Source of the DNA: Prosapia bicincta
Taxonomy: Eukaryota; Arthropoda; Insecta; Hemiptera; Cercopidae
Direction of reading: 5' to 3'
Assembly (NCBI GenBank): GCA_036971475.1
Contig: JBAIZL010000003.1
Span: 52,361,842-52,425,841 of the forward strand
DNA: 64,000 nt
Position numbers and translations under genes: made by a program. Of the stretch, positions 1 to 11,489 are shown in pieces; positions within the stretch are counted from its first letter, which is position 1; each line of letters begins with the position of its first letter. The notes beneath the pieces are model-generated. The model had not been told where the DNA came from, ran no database searches, and saw nothing but the letters and a program-made list of their open reading frames with translations.

Positions 1-415
1 GATTAGAAATAGCGTGACGTGAAGGCAATGATTTAATGTCATGTTTTGTTTGCCGCGTATAAAGAAGTTATCACTTCAAAAATATTTACAAATTTTATCT
101 ATGTTTTAGACAAAAATCGTCCAACAATTTAAACCCAGATTTTTGTCAAAATAAATATATTTACACTTACAAAAATATAAATACATTGGGATAAGTTTAG
201 ATTAAGAAAGTCATGATTCCAAATCCAAAGCTCAACCTCTTGATTGTGAATCCTTTTCTATGGTTACTTATATTTACTAAAAACTAAACCCACATTAGTT
301 AAGAATAGTTTTTACATCATTGTCTTGATTATTACAAAAACGAGTAATTCAATTCTAATAGGAGTAATTTAATTTAAAATAGTATATCAAGGTATCATTA
401 TTAAAAATTTAAATA
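1..415. other. AT-rich flank, nothing recognised
   Basis: No convincing open frame, repeat or RNA gene is visible before the transposon end at 416. Confidence 0.5.
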
Positions 416-2202
416 CAGTCAAACCTCCAGACAACGAAATCCTCTATATAACGAATTTTTATCTTGTCCCATGACATTTTAGAGGTTATACTGCTTATTT
501 ACCTCTATATAACGAATTTCGGACCTCTCAATAACGAAGAAATGTAGTGTTGTATAGGCAGCTCACAATGGCATTTACAGGAAATTGTTTATTTTCAGCA
601 GGAGGCTCAACAAAACCAAGAATGGTAGGTCGGCAAGAAACACATGTCGGCAATTGACTGCATGTTATAGTTCTGTTCAGCACGGCTGGCGTTACGGCAC
701 GCTCTGGGTTTCCTTACAGATGCGCTCCCAGCTTATTTCCTTAGATACGGCGAGCAAACCGGCACGCTTACTTCCAGGCTAATTGAAACTTCTCTAGTGT
801 CGATATCTATATAAAGGTTTGATTTTTACGCCAGTGCTTTAAAAGAGTTTGGAGAACATTGTGCCTGAGTTGTTTTTAAATCCGACCATCCCAAGTTAAC
901 TTTTGATGCTTCAACTGAAACAATGATTCAGGAAGTTTTATTAACAAATTTAATTTGGTTTAACTTTTATATTTTTATATGTTTTTTTTTTTAGTTTGAA
1001 CCATTTAACCCGGCAGAATATCCGGTAATAACAACGATCATAAAAATTAACAAAGTTTTCTGAACTAGCGCAAGAATAAACGATAACTGTCTTGTTAGAG
1101 TTAATAAACCAACTGGAGGTGGGAACAGACTATTGTAAATATGAATCATTGACAAAATGCTTGGACGCCCGAAAACCTATTGTGTCAACATAAGATTGTA
1201 GTAAACCAATGTCAGCTTATCTCGGCTAAAAATAGTCTTGGACGTGACATATGTATTATCTTTGTCTCTGTTTACATTACGATCTCCGAAACAGTTGGCA
1301 CAAAAAGAAACAAACATTCTGAGTGAAATGTTGAGTGTTTATTTTAGTATGTAATATATTTTAGTAGTAGGGTCTTTAGTTTTGTATATAAATTTTCTTT
1401 TTTCTCTGACTTTTTTATTGTGTTGTTTTCTTATTTGTCATACAGTAATTTATCATTTGTATTATTTCTTTTTTTAAAATTCTGACCCGATAAATAAAAC
1501 AATATTTCAGAGTCTAATACACTGTTATGATGTCACCAATAAAAATGTACATGTTAGAAATAAAATTATTGAGATAAAAACAACGGGGTCGATAATTAGA
1601 TGCTACGACAGGCTATGCAACCCGCATGCCGTTTCACTGCCGTCAGAGCTGGAAGTTAAGGGAAAACAGGCAGTAGTTTGATGATATCACCAATATCGCC
1701 GCCGTGTTGAAAGTGTTTAAAAATGTAATTCGGTTAATAAATAATACAGTTACTAAATTACGGCCTACTGAGTTTGCTTCGATTAAATTCCACTACATTC
1801 AAGTCATGCTTCCTGAAAATGAATTGGGTGAGTGTACTTATTTACCAGTAAGTTTTCATAAGCATTAGATAACTTATCATAATAGCCTATACAGAGTAGA
1901 CCCTATCAAAAATATTGAATGTGGATATCTAATACAATGAAGAAACATCAATAAAACATTTTTAACAACTTGAATTTCAAATAAATTGAGACTTTATAAA
2001 ACATTATCCAATATTAACATTGGCCTATTACACTAACTATGCTCGCGATATTACACTGTATCCCTTTTTTTACTGCAGGTAGTGCGATATGCGTAAGATG
2101 GGGTGGGAGCATTCTTTATAACACAACCTCTCAATAACGAATACCTCTCTACAACGAATTTTTTCTCTGGATAATTGACTTCGTTATACAGAGGTTCGAC
2201 TG
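416..2202. mobile_element. Non-autonomous pogo/Tc1-type DNA transposon
   Basis: The left end starts CAGTCAAACCTC and the right end finishes GAGGTTCGACTG, inverted complements with one mismatch, and each is flanked by TA, the target duplication of the Tc1/mariner/pogo superfamily. Both subterminal regions repeat a CTCTATATAACGAATTT-like motif (near 430 and 500 on the left; inverted near 2125-2160 on the right), which could be transposase-binding repeats. The 1.79-kb interior holds only short meaningless frames, such as 585-782, so this looks like a non-autonomous derivative. Family membership rests on ends and target site, not on a protein. Confidence 0.8.
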
Positions 2203-3934
2203 TAGTGTTTCTGGTGAAATTTAATAGAGTATACTCCTTTCAGCCTATCTTGTGAAAGGTTTAAATTTAACTGTTACAAAAACAAAAGATTTTAACTAGC
2301 TTAATTAAATGGTTTTATAATGTTTGATTATTCAGGTTATTAGTTTCTTGTTAGGCGAATAACTAAGTTCTACTTAATAATATAATAAATGCAATTTTGT
2401 TAATTAATTTGTGTTAAAATTGTTTTAAATTATAATTCAAGATATGGTTGTTTATAACTACAGAAATATTCACAAAAACAAAAGTGATTTCTCTAGAAAT
2501 TTAACCCAGGAACCCTCGCTTTATGGAAACTTACCCGATAACTCGTACTCATTACGGTAAATCTAACACTTGTAATTATTGTTATTAATCCATTTTAAAT
2601 TATAAATTTCAATTGTATAGATTATAAGCTTTAAACTTGTTCATTTATATAAAAACAATTTATTAAATAAATTAATCGCATATTTACATGTAAAATTACA
2701 GATAGAAAAATTATAATATTAACAGTTACACGATCACTCGTGATGTTAGATTGCTCCTGACACAGTACTCAGGTGATCGTTTGTACATGTAAGCGACCCC
2801 TAACATTGCCGAGGCCTGCCGATTCCCTCACACCTGGTTACTCCTCAATCACGCTACCTACTGGGAACTCAGATAGTAGCTGATCAACATTCTCGAGAAA
2901 GCATATTTAGAAGCTCAGTTGCATACAACAAAAAAATGTAATAATATCTTCAGAGCAACTAAAAATGTTAGATTCCATCTAAAGCACGAGTGTTCCGGTG
3001 TTAAAGGTTTATTTGAATTAAAATATTGTTTTAACTTTATAAAAATATTTCACAATTATTCTGTAATTATTAATTTATATTTATTTAATTTGAGTTATAT
3101 CATTACAAAAATATCAATTTATGGAAAAAGAATTGGTACAATTTTTGCCAGGCATAAAAAAGTTTAACAACATAAAATTATATCCATAGTTAATTAATAT
3201 CATAATTTCCTAAACAAAACATTATTTATACATGCTATTCAACATATTAGTATTATTTTTAAAACATGTAATTATTTTAATAAATTTTATTACAGTAACT
3301 ATCGTCCAAACCAATTCACTTTCCTTTAAGGCAATAAACTATTTCTAAAAGTAATAACAGAACATTTATTTATGGAGAATATGAGATCCAATGGGCCTTA
3401 AAATATATCATTTGAAAAATGTACAAACTAAACACAGAATGCAACTATTACAAAACAGTAATATTTAAATCTATAATTTATATACAGACAAAATATTGAC
3501 TATATTAGCTTGTTGTAAAAAATTTACAAAACTACTACTGAAACAAATATTTAAGGAACTTTGAACAAAATATGTACCCTCAAAAGTGAATATAAATCTA
3601 ACATTATGTCTGCTAAGTATTAACCCATTAAATTATTAAATATTAAAAAGGCCTAAAAATACTTAAAAATGGAACAACAATACTGATTCATTGTCTTCAA
3701 CGTATTTACACAGATTCATGTATAAGGCAATATATACAAACTAAGGTGTCACAGACGGCATGGTGATGTCCCTATTATGTACGATACAAAATTATCTGAA
3801 ATTAAAAAAAAAACAAAACTTGATGAAAACTGAAACATGAGATTTCACTATATTATTTTAGACATTTTATGGTAATTTTTTTAATAATACTTAATAAATA
3901 AACAATTACAAAAATGTCAGTTAAAACTATCATA
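2203..3934. other. AT-rich intergenic stretch, nothing recognised
   Basis: Low-complexity AT-rich DNA between two TA-flanked transposons. The 2919-3167 frame has no recognisable family and looks like chance. The 2740-2890 stretch is more GC-rich but gives no clear exon. Confidence 0.5.
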
Positions 3935-5182
3935 CAGTAATACCCTGACTTACGCAATTTCCAAGTTACGCGGCTTAAAATCATGCTGTCCGAGTTAGCA
4001 AATGCTTATGAGAGCTTTCATAGCTCATGAAGAGAAAATATTTTCAGGTTTTAAGGCCGCCAAAGACTGATTAACATTGATGATTGTTGCAAATGCAGCT
4101 GGTGATTGTATGTTGCAACCTCTCATAGTTTATCGCTCAGAAAACCCAAAGGCATTAAAAAATATTTCTAAAGCTAGCTTGCTTGTGATTTGGAAGTCGA
4201 ATCGGAAGGCTTGGGTGACAGCTTAATAATTGACAATGCACTTGGTCATCCTTCTACTACTTTAACTAATGTCGACACATGCGTGAAAGTCATATTTTTG
4301 CTACCAAACACAAATAATTTGCTTCAACCGATTGATCAGGGAGTCATCAAAACATTTAAAGCTTACTACACAAGAAGATCATTTGCGCATCTGCTTCAAG
4401 CTATGAGACAGAACAACAAGCTCTCTGTTTCATACAATCTTCTCATTGAAAACTTTTGGAAAGAATTCAATGTTCTACCAAATGCTTTGAGAATTATTGG
4501 ACCATCTTGGAATGATATTTGACAAAACACTTTGAATGGCGTTTGGAAAAAGATGTGTATTTTTTCACCACTGAAACTAAAGCGGAATTAGAGTCAGATC
4601 AAATTGCTGATGTGATTCAAGAAGTTGTCGGTTTTGCTAGGTAACAAAATTTAGAAGTGGATAATAATGACGTTCAAGAACTGGTGGATTTACACGACTA
4701 GGAGCTAACAATTAATTGATGAGCTCATAGCAAAGGTGAGCAAGACCTTAAAAAAGCAGATTCTTTTGACCCGGTTGACGTAGAAGATGAAATGACGGTT
4801 AGAAACTTGACAAAAGGCCTTAGTTTAATTGAGCAAGGATGAGCGCATTTCTCCCACAAAACAAAAAAGTTAGCAAGTTTCAAGAAAATCTGCGTGAGAA
4901 GAAAAATTCTTCAAACAAATTTACTAGATTTTATGAAGCCTTCTATTTTCAAAAACTTCTTTTTACTTACTTCTATGCAATATATAGGTATATATAATTG
5001 GATTTTTTGTTGTATTAAGTATTTAAGATTTTAATACATAGACATTTTTCTTTTAAATTATTAGTTTATTTATTCTTTGGTCCCAATTAAACATGATTCC
5101 TATCTGATTGTATGTAAAATAACCCTGACTTACGCGGTTATCGCTCGGTCCCACTTATCAAGTAAGTACGGGATATTACTGT
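3935..5182 (+). mobile_element. Tigger-like (pogo) DNA transposon, internally deleted
   Basis: The left end CAGTAATACCCTGACTTACG matches the inverted right end, which reads GTAAGTACGGGATATTACTG, and both sides carry a TA target duplication. The 1248-bp length is about half that of an autonomous Tigger. The interior carries pieces of a DDE_1 transposase in plus orientation, so this is a decayed, deleted copy. Confidence 0.9.
4048..4640 (+). pseudogene. Tigger/DDE_1 transposase remnant
   Basis: Cut-and-paste transposase of the pogo/Tigger family, related to CENPB and jerky proteins. The first segment (about 4048-4170) reads ANAAGDCMLQPLIVYRSENP, matching the family's conserved stretch before the second catalytic Asp. 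The second segment (4190-4522) has DNALGHP, carrying the second catalytic Asp, and LLPNTNNLLQPIDQGVIKTF with the third Asp. An early TGA, a frameshift and a deletion (between AWVTA and DNALGHP the usual roughly 20-30 residues are gone) break the frame. The N-terminal helix-turn-helix and CENPB-type domains are missing. It cannot make a working enzyme. Confidence 0.85.
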
Positions 5183-5424
5183 ACTTTGTTGTTTTAACAT
5201 TTGTAGAATTTAACTTATAAAAGTAATCATTATTAAAAACAATCTAATTCATTCTTTTTATTGGTTTCAATATTTTATAGCTATATGTTCAAAAAAATAA
5301 GTTACACTAGACATTTAGTTAGATATTCAGAATGTAATTCATTTCAGGATTTTGAAGTTCATATAAACATGTAGCCAATTAATATTAACTTTTAAGAGTT
5401 TAATTTAATTTATTATAAAATTAA

Positions 5425-6690
5425 ACATAACTAGTATAGAATGCCGCAGTATCACACTTTCAACAAATGTCAATGAAGAAAAAAGAAATAAGAGAGTGGG
5501 GTAAACATATTTTTGAGTGAGGCCCTTTCGGAAAGAACAGAAAAGGTTATCTGAGGAGAGAGGCTAGCAATGAGATTGAAAAAGATGTGACATATAATAA
5601 AGAAGGCTGCTAAATACAAGTACGGACATAATAATAATAATAACCAATCTCAATATATAATTTCGTAACCTGAATTTTGGGAGAAATATTGTGGAAGCTT
5701 GGAAGGTCGTACAGAAACGAGAGATGGCCTGAATTAAAGGTATTGACACAAAGGAGCAAGGAAAATATAGGTTTTTCTCAATTTACATTTATAGGGTTTT
5801 GAGGAACCTAAAGTTACCAAAAATCTCCACAAGAAATAAATTGCAATGAAAAACAGCTGAGTATGATTTGTAAACAAATAAATATTTGAACAGTATGAAA
5901 GCAGGTTGTGTGTATACATTGTAATGAAAAACAGATGATTATGATTTGTAAAAAAACAAATATTTGAACACTATTAAAGTTTATATGTATAGGTTTCTGA
6001 TAAGAGTTTATAGTTTTTGTCTTTAAATTATTCATTTTATTGTGTAGTTTTAATATGTACGTAACGGGAAGGTCATGTAGAAGAGGGGTGATCTTCAGAA
6101 ACAATACAAAAGAAGAACTGTTCATGAAACAAATAACATTGCTAGAAAGAATGACGTTGACAATAGTCCACCATTCAAAAGAATATAAACAAAGTAGAGT
6201 AGTTTGTACTTCAGAATGATAAATATTTACATGACAGGAAGTCGAGTAAAATCTCAAGATGGATTAAAGATACATATTGAAAATAAGATTGGTTAAAAAT
6301 AACAAATTGAAAATGCATTTGCAAAAATGTAGTTTATATGGAAATTTTGTTTTGAAAAACTTGAATTATATTAAATTTAATGTGTATTAAGAAATAAAAT
6401 TTTTATACAAAAGTTTAAAATTTGTTTCAATATGAATAGGGCCATTTGCACCTACAAGAGCCCCCCCCCCTTGTTAATATAAACTTTCATATGAGTTTAA
6501 TTTCCTAAAAAATTAAACAACCCATATGGAATGCCGGAATATAACACTTTCAATAAATCCACAATGAAGAAAAAAAATAATGATTTCCTATAAAATTATA
6601 CATAACTGATATGGAATGCTGAAATATAACACTTTCAACAAATCCACAATGAAGAATAAAGAAATAAGGGAGTTAACGGTTAGAAAAGAG
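5425..6690. repeat. Dispersed direct repeats and a local duplication
   Basis: A segment containing ATGGAATGC...CACTTTCAACAAAT followed by CAATGAAGAA occurs near 5435, 6525 and 6610. A separate stretch containing TATGATTTGTAAA and AATATTTGAACA occurs twice, near 5840-5905 and 5918-5982. A C10 run lies near 6463. No protein-coding signal is evident; these are local duplications downstream of the CoREST 3' end. Confidence 0.6.
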
Positions 6691-6851
6691 GGATGAATGG
6701 TTCAGGGGACTGAGGTGAGTAAGGCTATTGCCACTGAAAACAGCTCTTGTAATTCTGGATTAGACTTTATGATTCAAATGTATGGGACTTAATTGGTCAT
6801 AGGATGAACTTATATTTAGGTGGAAAATAGCGATTTACTCCATATATTTTG

Positions 6852-6857
6852 TTTATT
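6852..6857 (-). promoter_or_regulatory. Candidate polyadenylation signal AATAAA
   Basis: The minus strand reads AATAAA about 118 nt downstream of the proposed CoREST stop codon. Position and orientation fit, but the hexamer is frequent in AT-rich DNA. Confidence 0.3.
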
Positions 6858-6974
6858 TTTGTTGTGATAATATGTTGATGTTGACTTCTTTCAGTTTCAT
6901 ATTTGCAGGATTGAAAACAGATTAAATAAACAAAATCACACTGCTTACCTTTCCTAATTAATTAACAACTGCTA

Positions 6975-7100
6975 TCATTTTGTTGGAGTTGCTTTGTTAT
7001 GATTAATATTAAGAGTGTTTGAATGCAGTTTAGTTGGGGTGGTTGGGGAACTTCCTCCTGCAGTAGTTTCAGTTTCTACAGCAACTCCATCCACTTCCAT
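6975..7100 (-). CDS. RCOR: CoREST (RCOR) terminal coding exon
   Basis: On the minus strand an acceptor (TTTCAG) precedes position 7100. The frame that continues in phase 0 from the SANT2 exon runs for 41 codons, starting MEVDGVAVETETT and ending KATPTK, with a TGA at 6975-6977. The tail is rich in Thr, Ser, Asn and Pro and shows no domain, as expected for the variable region after SANT2 in CoREST proteins. Support comes from the splice site, the preserved phase and the in-frame stop; the residues themselves are not diagnostic. Alternative 3' exons cannot be excluded. Confidence 0.65.
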   Translation of the reverse strand: MEVDGVAVETETTAGGSSPTTPTKLHSNTLNINHNKATPTK

Positions 7101-7375
7101 CTGAAATATTATTAAAAGTAATACGTTGTTCTAAATATTTAAAAGTAAATCATATGCCTTAACCATTTGATTTGCATTTACGTACCCTTACGTGAGATCG
7201 CGTTACGGCCAGCGGGAGCATTCTCATTCTACCATTTCTCTCTGATTAGCATTGCCGTACGTTTACGATTTTTTCCTGTGTATTGTGTTATATTCTAGGT
7301 TAAGTAGTTGTAACTATCTGGAGAATAAATACTACACAGAGTACATACATAGTCATCATTTTTTTGTCTTGAATG

Positions 7376-7640
7376 TCTATGGGTTTTCCTATCTATTTAC
7401 AGATGGTTTCAAAATTTGTTCTGTATTTTACAATGAATAGGTGATTGAATAATCAAGAAATTCTTTTGCGTCCAAAGTCTATGGGTTTTCCCATGTATTT
7501 ACAGATTGTTTCAAAATTTCTTCAGTATTTTACAACGAATATGCGATTTAATAATGAAGAAATTCTTTTGTGTCCAAAGTCTATGGTTTTTCCCACGCGT
7601 TTACAGATTGTTTCAAAGTTTGTGCGGTATTTTACAATGA
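7376..7640. repeat. 102-bp tandem repeat in a CoREST intron
   Basis: Units starting TCTATGG occur at about 7376, 7478 and 7580, each with the TTTACAGATTGTTTCAAA segment, giving about 2.6 diverged copies. It lies in the 855-nt intron between the last two CoREST exons. The frames 7252-7440 and 7445-7663 are by-products of this repeat. Confidence 0.8.
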
Positions 7641-7955
7641 ATAAGTATTTTACAAAAAAATAATAAACAGATAATATTTTTAGCAATTAAATTGTCAGTA
7701 AATGTAAGTTAAAGTTGGGTTAACATGAGAAAATAAGTGAATAAAAAAAATATTACTATAATTTTAAAAAATTGAGAAAATAAAAAAAGTTAGAAAAAAG
7801 AAAAGGTGTAAAAATCTTTCAAGAATAGGTGACTCCCAGGGGCAATAGCAGGGCAGGTACATGTTGCTAATCAAAGGGTTAAAGGTACATTATAGGTGCT
7901 ACTACAGGCAAATGCTTTATTCTTTCTATCTTAAGGCCAACACCTTGATAAGTAC

Positions 7956-8125
7956 CTTTTCATCCTGATCACCAATTGGACCATGTTCAGCTTCATATTC
8001 TAGCAGTACTGTGTCCAAATTGTATCGTCTCCTGTAATTTACAAAAAATGTTCGCAAATGTGCTTCAGTTTTCGTACCGATTACTTCAGCAATTGCACGG
8101 AAATCTTTACCATATTTTCGCATAC
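7956..8125 (-). CDS. RCOR: CoREST (RCOR) exon: SANT2 domain
   Basis: This exon encodes the second SANT/Myb domain of CoREST, the scaffold that joins the demethylase LSD1/KDM1A with HDAC1/2 in a nuclear corepressor complex. In that complex SANT2 contacts nucleosomal DNA. Visible residues: [17 protein letters not shown], then [15 protein letters not shown], then YEAEHG, all hallmarks of the family. The acceptor is TTTATTGCAG just before 8125; the first two bases complete a Gly codon split with the upstream exon. The donor is AAAAG/GTACTT at 7956/7955, and the exon ends in phase 0 after DQDEK. ELM2 and SANT1 are not in view, so this is only the 3' part of the gene. Confidence 0.93.
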
Positions 8126-8430
8126 CTGCAATAAAAAAATTTTTACAATACTGATTATTTTAACTCGGAAAGATTAACAAAAACTATAAAAATAGTAAGT
8201 AATTCTTAATGTGATTAAAATAAAAGTGCATTGTTTATATTGAAGTATATCTTTCCTAGTTTGTTTTTAAGAAAAAAATAATCTATTATTAATATTTTTC
8301 TAATAACTGCCAGTGCATTTGAAGATGCCACTTTTTAAAGACGTCGTTAAAACATTATTCACCAAGTAATTAAACAAATTTCTATGTTCACACACATACA
8401 CACACAAGAAGTAATTATTATTAATTGTAT

Positions 8431-8695
8431 ACAATTTTTTTCACCACTAAGTGCAATAATTATATCTTATGTGATGAAGCACCTTTTGGTCACTTGACCA
8501 TTGTCGAATCACTGAATTAATTTTCTCTATTTTTCTGGTGTGGTTGTTCAGTCCGTGATGTTGGTATTTGTTGATGTCATACATGTTTCTTTTTGAGCCG
8601 CGTGTATGATATAATTTTGAATAGTACGTTGTCTGCATATGTTGTCTGTGCAACTTCATAAAGTCAGTGCAACGGAAAAATAAGGACAACGTGAA
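8431..8695 (-). mobile_element. Diverged Penelope pLTR and 3'-end fragment
   Basis: Read on the minus strand, this contains a diverged copy of the end of the Penelope coding region and the adjacent repeat seen in the 41-61 kb array: the GTGATTCGACAATGGTCAA block, then the TTATTGCACTTAGTGG block. The fragment ends against a long (AT)n tract and also carries the AAAGTCAGTGCAACGGAAAA block. It is an old insertion in the CoREST intron. Confidence 0.7.
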
Positions 8696-8700
8696 ATATC

Positions 8701-8703
<3 letters not shown>

Positions 8704-8761
<58 letters not shown>
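8704..8761. repeat. (AT)n microsatellite
   Basis: Uninterrupted AT dinucleotides, about 58 bp, between a Penelope fragment and a foldback element. Confidence 0.95.
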
Positions 8762-8763
<2 letters not shown>

Positions 8764-8767
8764 GTAT

Positions 8768-8970
8768 GTACTTAAACAAGAATTTTACTTGGTATTTATG
8801 CGAGTTAACTTTCAAAGATTGGTAGTATCTCCATCATCAAGCATCACAGACTGGGAGTTGTAGTAGACTGTCTACTACAACTTCCGGTCTGTGATGCTTG
8901 ATGATGGAGATACTACCAATCTTTGAAAGTTAACTCTCATAAATACCAAGTAAGATTCTTGTTTAAGTAC
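8768..8970. repeat. Foldback element with ~100-bp inverted arms
   Basis: Left arm 8768-8868 and right arm 8870-8970 are near-perfect inverted copies with a 1-nt centre. Each arm carries a hammerhead-like segment: on the plus strand of the right arm, TTGATGA at 8898-8904, then a short stem, then GAAAGTTAACTC, whose palindromic AGTTAACT could be a minimal stem III. The C of the CTGATGA box is not in its usual place (CTTGATGA), so the motif is imperfect. Confidence 0.85.
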
Positions 8971-9017
8971 TTATAGTAAAAGTGATAAGTGAATACAAGA
9001 AAACAGTATTTCAAAGC

Positions 9018-9020
<3 letters not shown>

Positions 9021-9079
<59 letters not shown>

Positions 9080-9083
9080 TTTT
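9021..9083. repeat. (AT)n followed by a T-run
   Basis: About 41 bp of AT dinucleotides followed directly by about 22 T residues. Confidence 0.95.
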
Positions 9084-9084
9084 C

Positions 9085-9185
9085 ATGTCCACTATTTTTC
9101 CGTTGCACTGACTTTATAATGTTATTATTGTTAATTATAAACAATTTGTCCACCTTCACCATCACGTAAGGTAAAATTATTGCAC
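9085..9185 (+). mobile_element. Penelope pLTR fragment
   Basis: Contains the TTTTTCCGTTGCACTGACTT and GGTAAAATTATTGCAC blocks found at the Penelope copy boundaries near 50.03 and 51.87 kb. It lies opposite the 8431-8695 fragment across the foldback, so the two may be halves of one inverted Penelope insertion. Confidence 0.6.
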
Positions 9186-9318
9186 TAATAATAAGTTTTA
9201 TACATACACACACACTCACTTGAATGTTGTTTAGAAAGCAATTACGTTGTTTAGAAAGCAATTATGGCAACAACTTGTAAAACATTTTTTAGTAATAACT
9301 AACAGTTGCTTGTTGTTT

Positions 9319-9625
9319 ATTTATTTTACTGGCAGGAACTTCTAACATTTGTATTTATTATTACATATTACACAGTTAATTCATTTTACTGGCAGGAACT
9401 TCTAACATTTGTATTTATTATTACATATTACACAGTTAATTCATTTTACTTGCAGGAACTTCTAACATTTGTATTTATTATTAAATATTACACAGTTAAT
9501 TCATTTTACTGGCAGGGACTTCTAACATTTGTATTTATTATTACATATTACACAGTTAATTCATTTTACTGGCAGGAACTTCTAACATTTGTATTTATTA
9601 TTACATATTACACAGTTAATTCATT
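9319..9625. repeat. 60-bp tandem repeat, about five copies
   Basis: Five consecutive units share CAGGAACTTCTAACATTTG and differ by few substitutions. Because 60 is a multiple of 3, the array yields an apparent 120-residue frame of repeated 20-residue blocks (9306-9668); it sits inside a CoREST intron and is not a gene. Confidence 0.97.
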
Positions 9626-10321
9626 ATTATTTTTTTGCCAAAAAGGATTACAAATAATAACAAATTAAAAATAATAAACTAGCACAACTGAGTTGCACCG
9701 ACTTCTGAATTTGCAACTAATCTGTACCTTCTGGGTAGCTAGGAACACAAATCATTTAATCCACAACGGGATAAGTCAGGAAGAATGTACTTATTTATAG
9801 GAACAAAAAAAATATAACAAGAGGTTATTTTTAAAATTTGTAATAATTTTAGAAATAAATAATTTAAATAAAATAAAACAAAATGAAATATTTATGAAAA
9901 TAAATTACAAAAAATAACTCTTAAATTGTAATTAGAATGAAAGAGATAATCTGTAATGTAATAAAGCAATTAGCACCAGGTAAAAAACTAAATAATGTAA
10001 AAAATATGTTAGAAAATTATTAATAATAAAATAAAAAATTATCAAAGCTGTATCATCTACCCATCTAGTAAAATGGAATAATTCTTAGCATCGTGGTAAA
10101 GGTCAACTATAACAAAAAAGCCTATTAATTTCAATTACCAAAATGTTTTTGTTAAAAAATACAACACTTTCACATACATCACACAAATAAAGATTTTTAA
10201 GTGGAAGTGCAAAGCAAATTATCCAATGAATCAACCGTCAGAGAAAACAAATTTTTTGGGTAACTGACCGAGTTATTCCATTAATCCAAACAAATCGTTG
10301 TTAAAGGCAAATAATGTGGGA

Positions 10322-10737
10322 ATAAAGAGAAATGAGTTGACTCTCACATAAAGAGAAATGAGTTGACTCTCACATAAAGAGAAATGAGTTGACTCTCACA
10401 TAAAGAGAAATGAGTTGACTCTCACATAAAGAGAAATGAGTTGACTCTCACATAAAGAGAAATGAGTTGACTCTCACATAAAGAGAAATGAGTTGACTCT
10501 CACATAAAGAGAAGTGAGTTGACTCTCACATAAAGAGAAGTGAGTTGACTCTCACATAAAGAGAAATGAGTTGACTCTCACATAAAGAGAAGTGAGTTGA
10601 CTCTCACATAAAGAGAAGTGAGTTGACTCTCACATAAAGAGAAAAGAGTTGACTCTCACATAAAGAAAAATGAGTTGACTCTCACATAAAGAGAAATGAG
10701 TTGACTCTCACATAAAGAGAAATGAGTTGACTCTCAC
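10322..10737 (-). repeat. 26-bp minisatellite of 16 tandem 5' splice sites
   Basis: Sixteen head-to-tail 26-bp units run up to the last intron base before the CoREST exon. Read on the minus (gene) strand each unit is GTGAGAGTCAACTCATTTCT plus CTTTAT. The first unit begins exactly at intron position +1, so its GTGAGAG is the authentic donor and the next fifteen repeat the same intronic donor sequence every 26 nt. The exonic side differs: CAAG before the real donor, TTAT before the copies. Variants are few (GAAGTGAG, GAAAAGAG, AAAAATGAG on the plus strand). Confidence 0.97.
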
Positions 10738-10873
10738 CTTGTACAGCTAAGAGAAGTTCATCATTAGTCCATCGGGCATTAATACGATTGTTAGCATCTG
10801 AAGGCCGCAGTTGGTCAATTCCTTCAACAGTTTTCCTTTTTAATGATGATAAAGACTGTTTGTTGTTTTGAAC
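10738..10873 (-). CDS. RCOR: CoREST (RCOR) exon: linker helix and start of SANT2
   Basis: A 136-nt exon with acceptor TTTTTCAG before 10873 and donor CAAG/GTGAGAG at 10738/10737. The 45 codons begin VQNNKQSLSSLKRKTVEGID, continue with LRPSDANNRINARWTNDELL and finish LAVQ. This aligns with the end of the LSD1-binding linker helix and the first SANT2 helix of vertebrate CoREST, where ARWTTEEQLLAVQ is the known form. One leftover G joins GT of the next exon to make Gly. The donor is embedded in the minisatellite at 10322-10737. No upstream exon was recognised in the rest of the window. Confidence 0.92.
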
Positions 10874-10929
10874 CTGAAAAACAAGATGTTATACACTTGA
10901 ATCTTACGCAGTTGTATACAAAATTACAT

Positions 10930-11055
10930 AGAACCTTAATAGATTACATCTTTGAACTAACACAAAGCAAACAGAATGAGAAAACAAAATGTTTTGGTAG
11001 ATTACATCTTTGAACTAACACAAAGCAAACAGAACGAGAAAACAAAATGTTTGAA
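10930..11055. repeat. Direct duplication of ~60 bp
   Basis: The segment beginning TAGATTACATCTTTGAACTA and ending AAAACAAAATGTTT occurs twice back to back with one substitution (GAATGAG / GAACGAG). Confidence 0.9.
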
Positions 11056-11489
11056 AAACATAATAAACAACTGACTCAACCATTTTACCAGTTATATCGG
11101 TTTTTGTAAATATGAAATAAAAAACTAAATATTTGTATTTAACATGTCGCACTGACCAAAACCTCTGAATGTTATAAGACAAACAGAAATGCATGCCTTA
11201 ATATTATTAAATTAAAATTTTGTTAATTTTAGCTGAATGAACAGGTTTCTGTAAAAAAAAAGTACTCCTGACCTTTAATTAACTATATAGGCAATTTTTA
11301 TATCTTGTCCCATTTGCATTATGAAACAGTTAATTTACATTATGACACTAAAGACTCACTTCATTTAAAATCTTTAGAAATATTTCTAGATCTCAAGATA
11401 TTTAAATTCAATACAACATATCTAACTCCATATATCAACAATGATTAACCCTAAAATATATAATAAATCAGTTTTTAACATTTTACATC

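Noticed and set aside
585..782. 65-codon frame in the 416-2202 element
   Set aside because: No family resemblance and no neighbouring supporting frame; too short to claim a transposase.
9306..9668. Frame of 20-residue repeats resembling a repetitive protein
   Set aside because: A 60-bp minisatellite inside a CoREST intron; the periodic frame follows from a unit length divisible by three.
10322..10737. CRISPR-like regular repeat
   Set aside because: Units are contiguous, with no spacers, in animal DNA.
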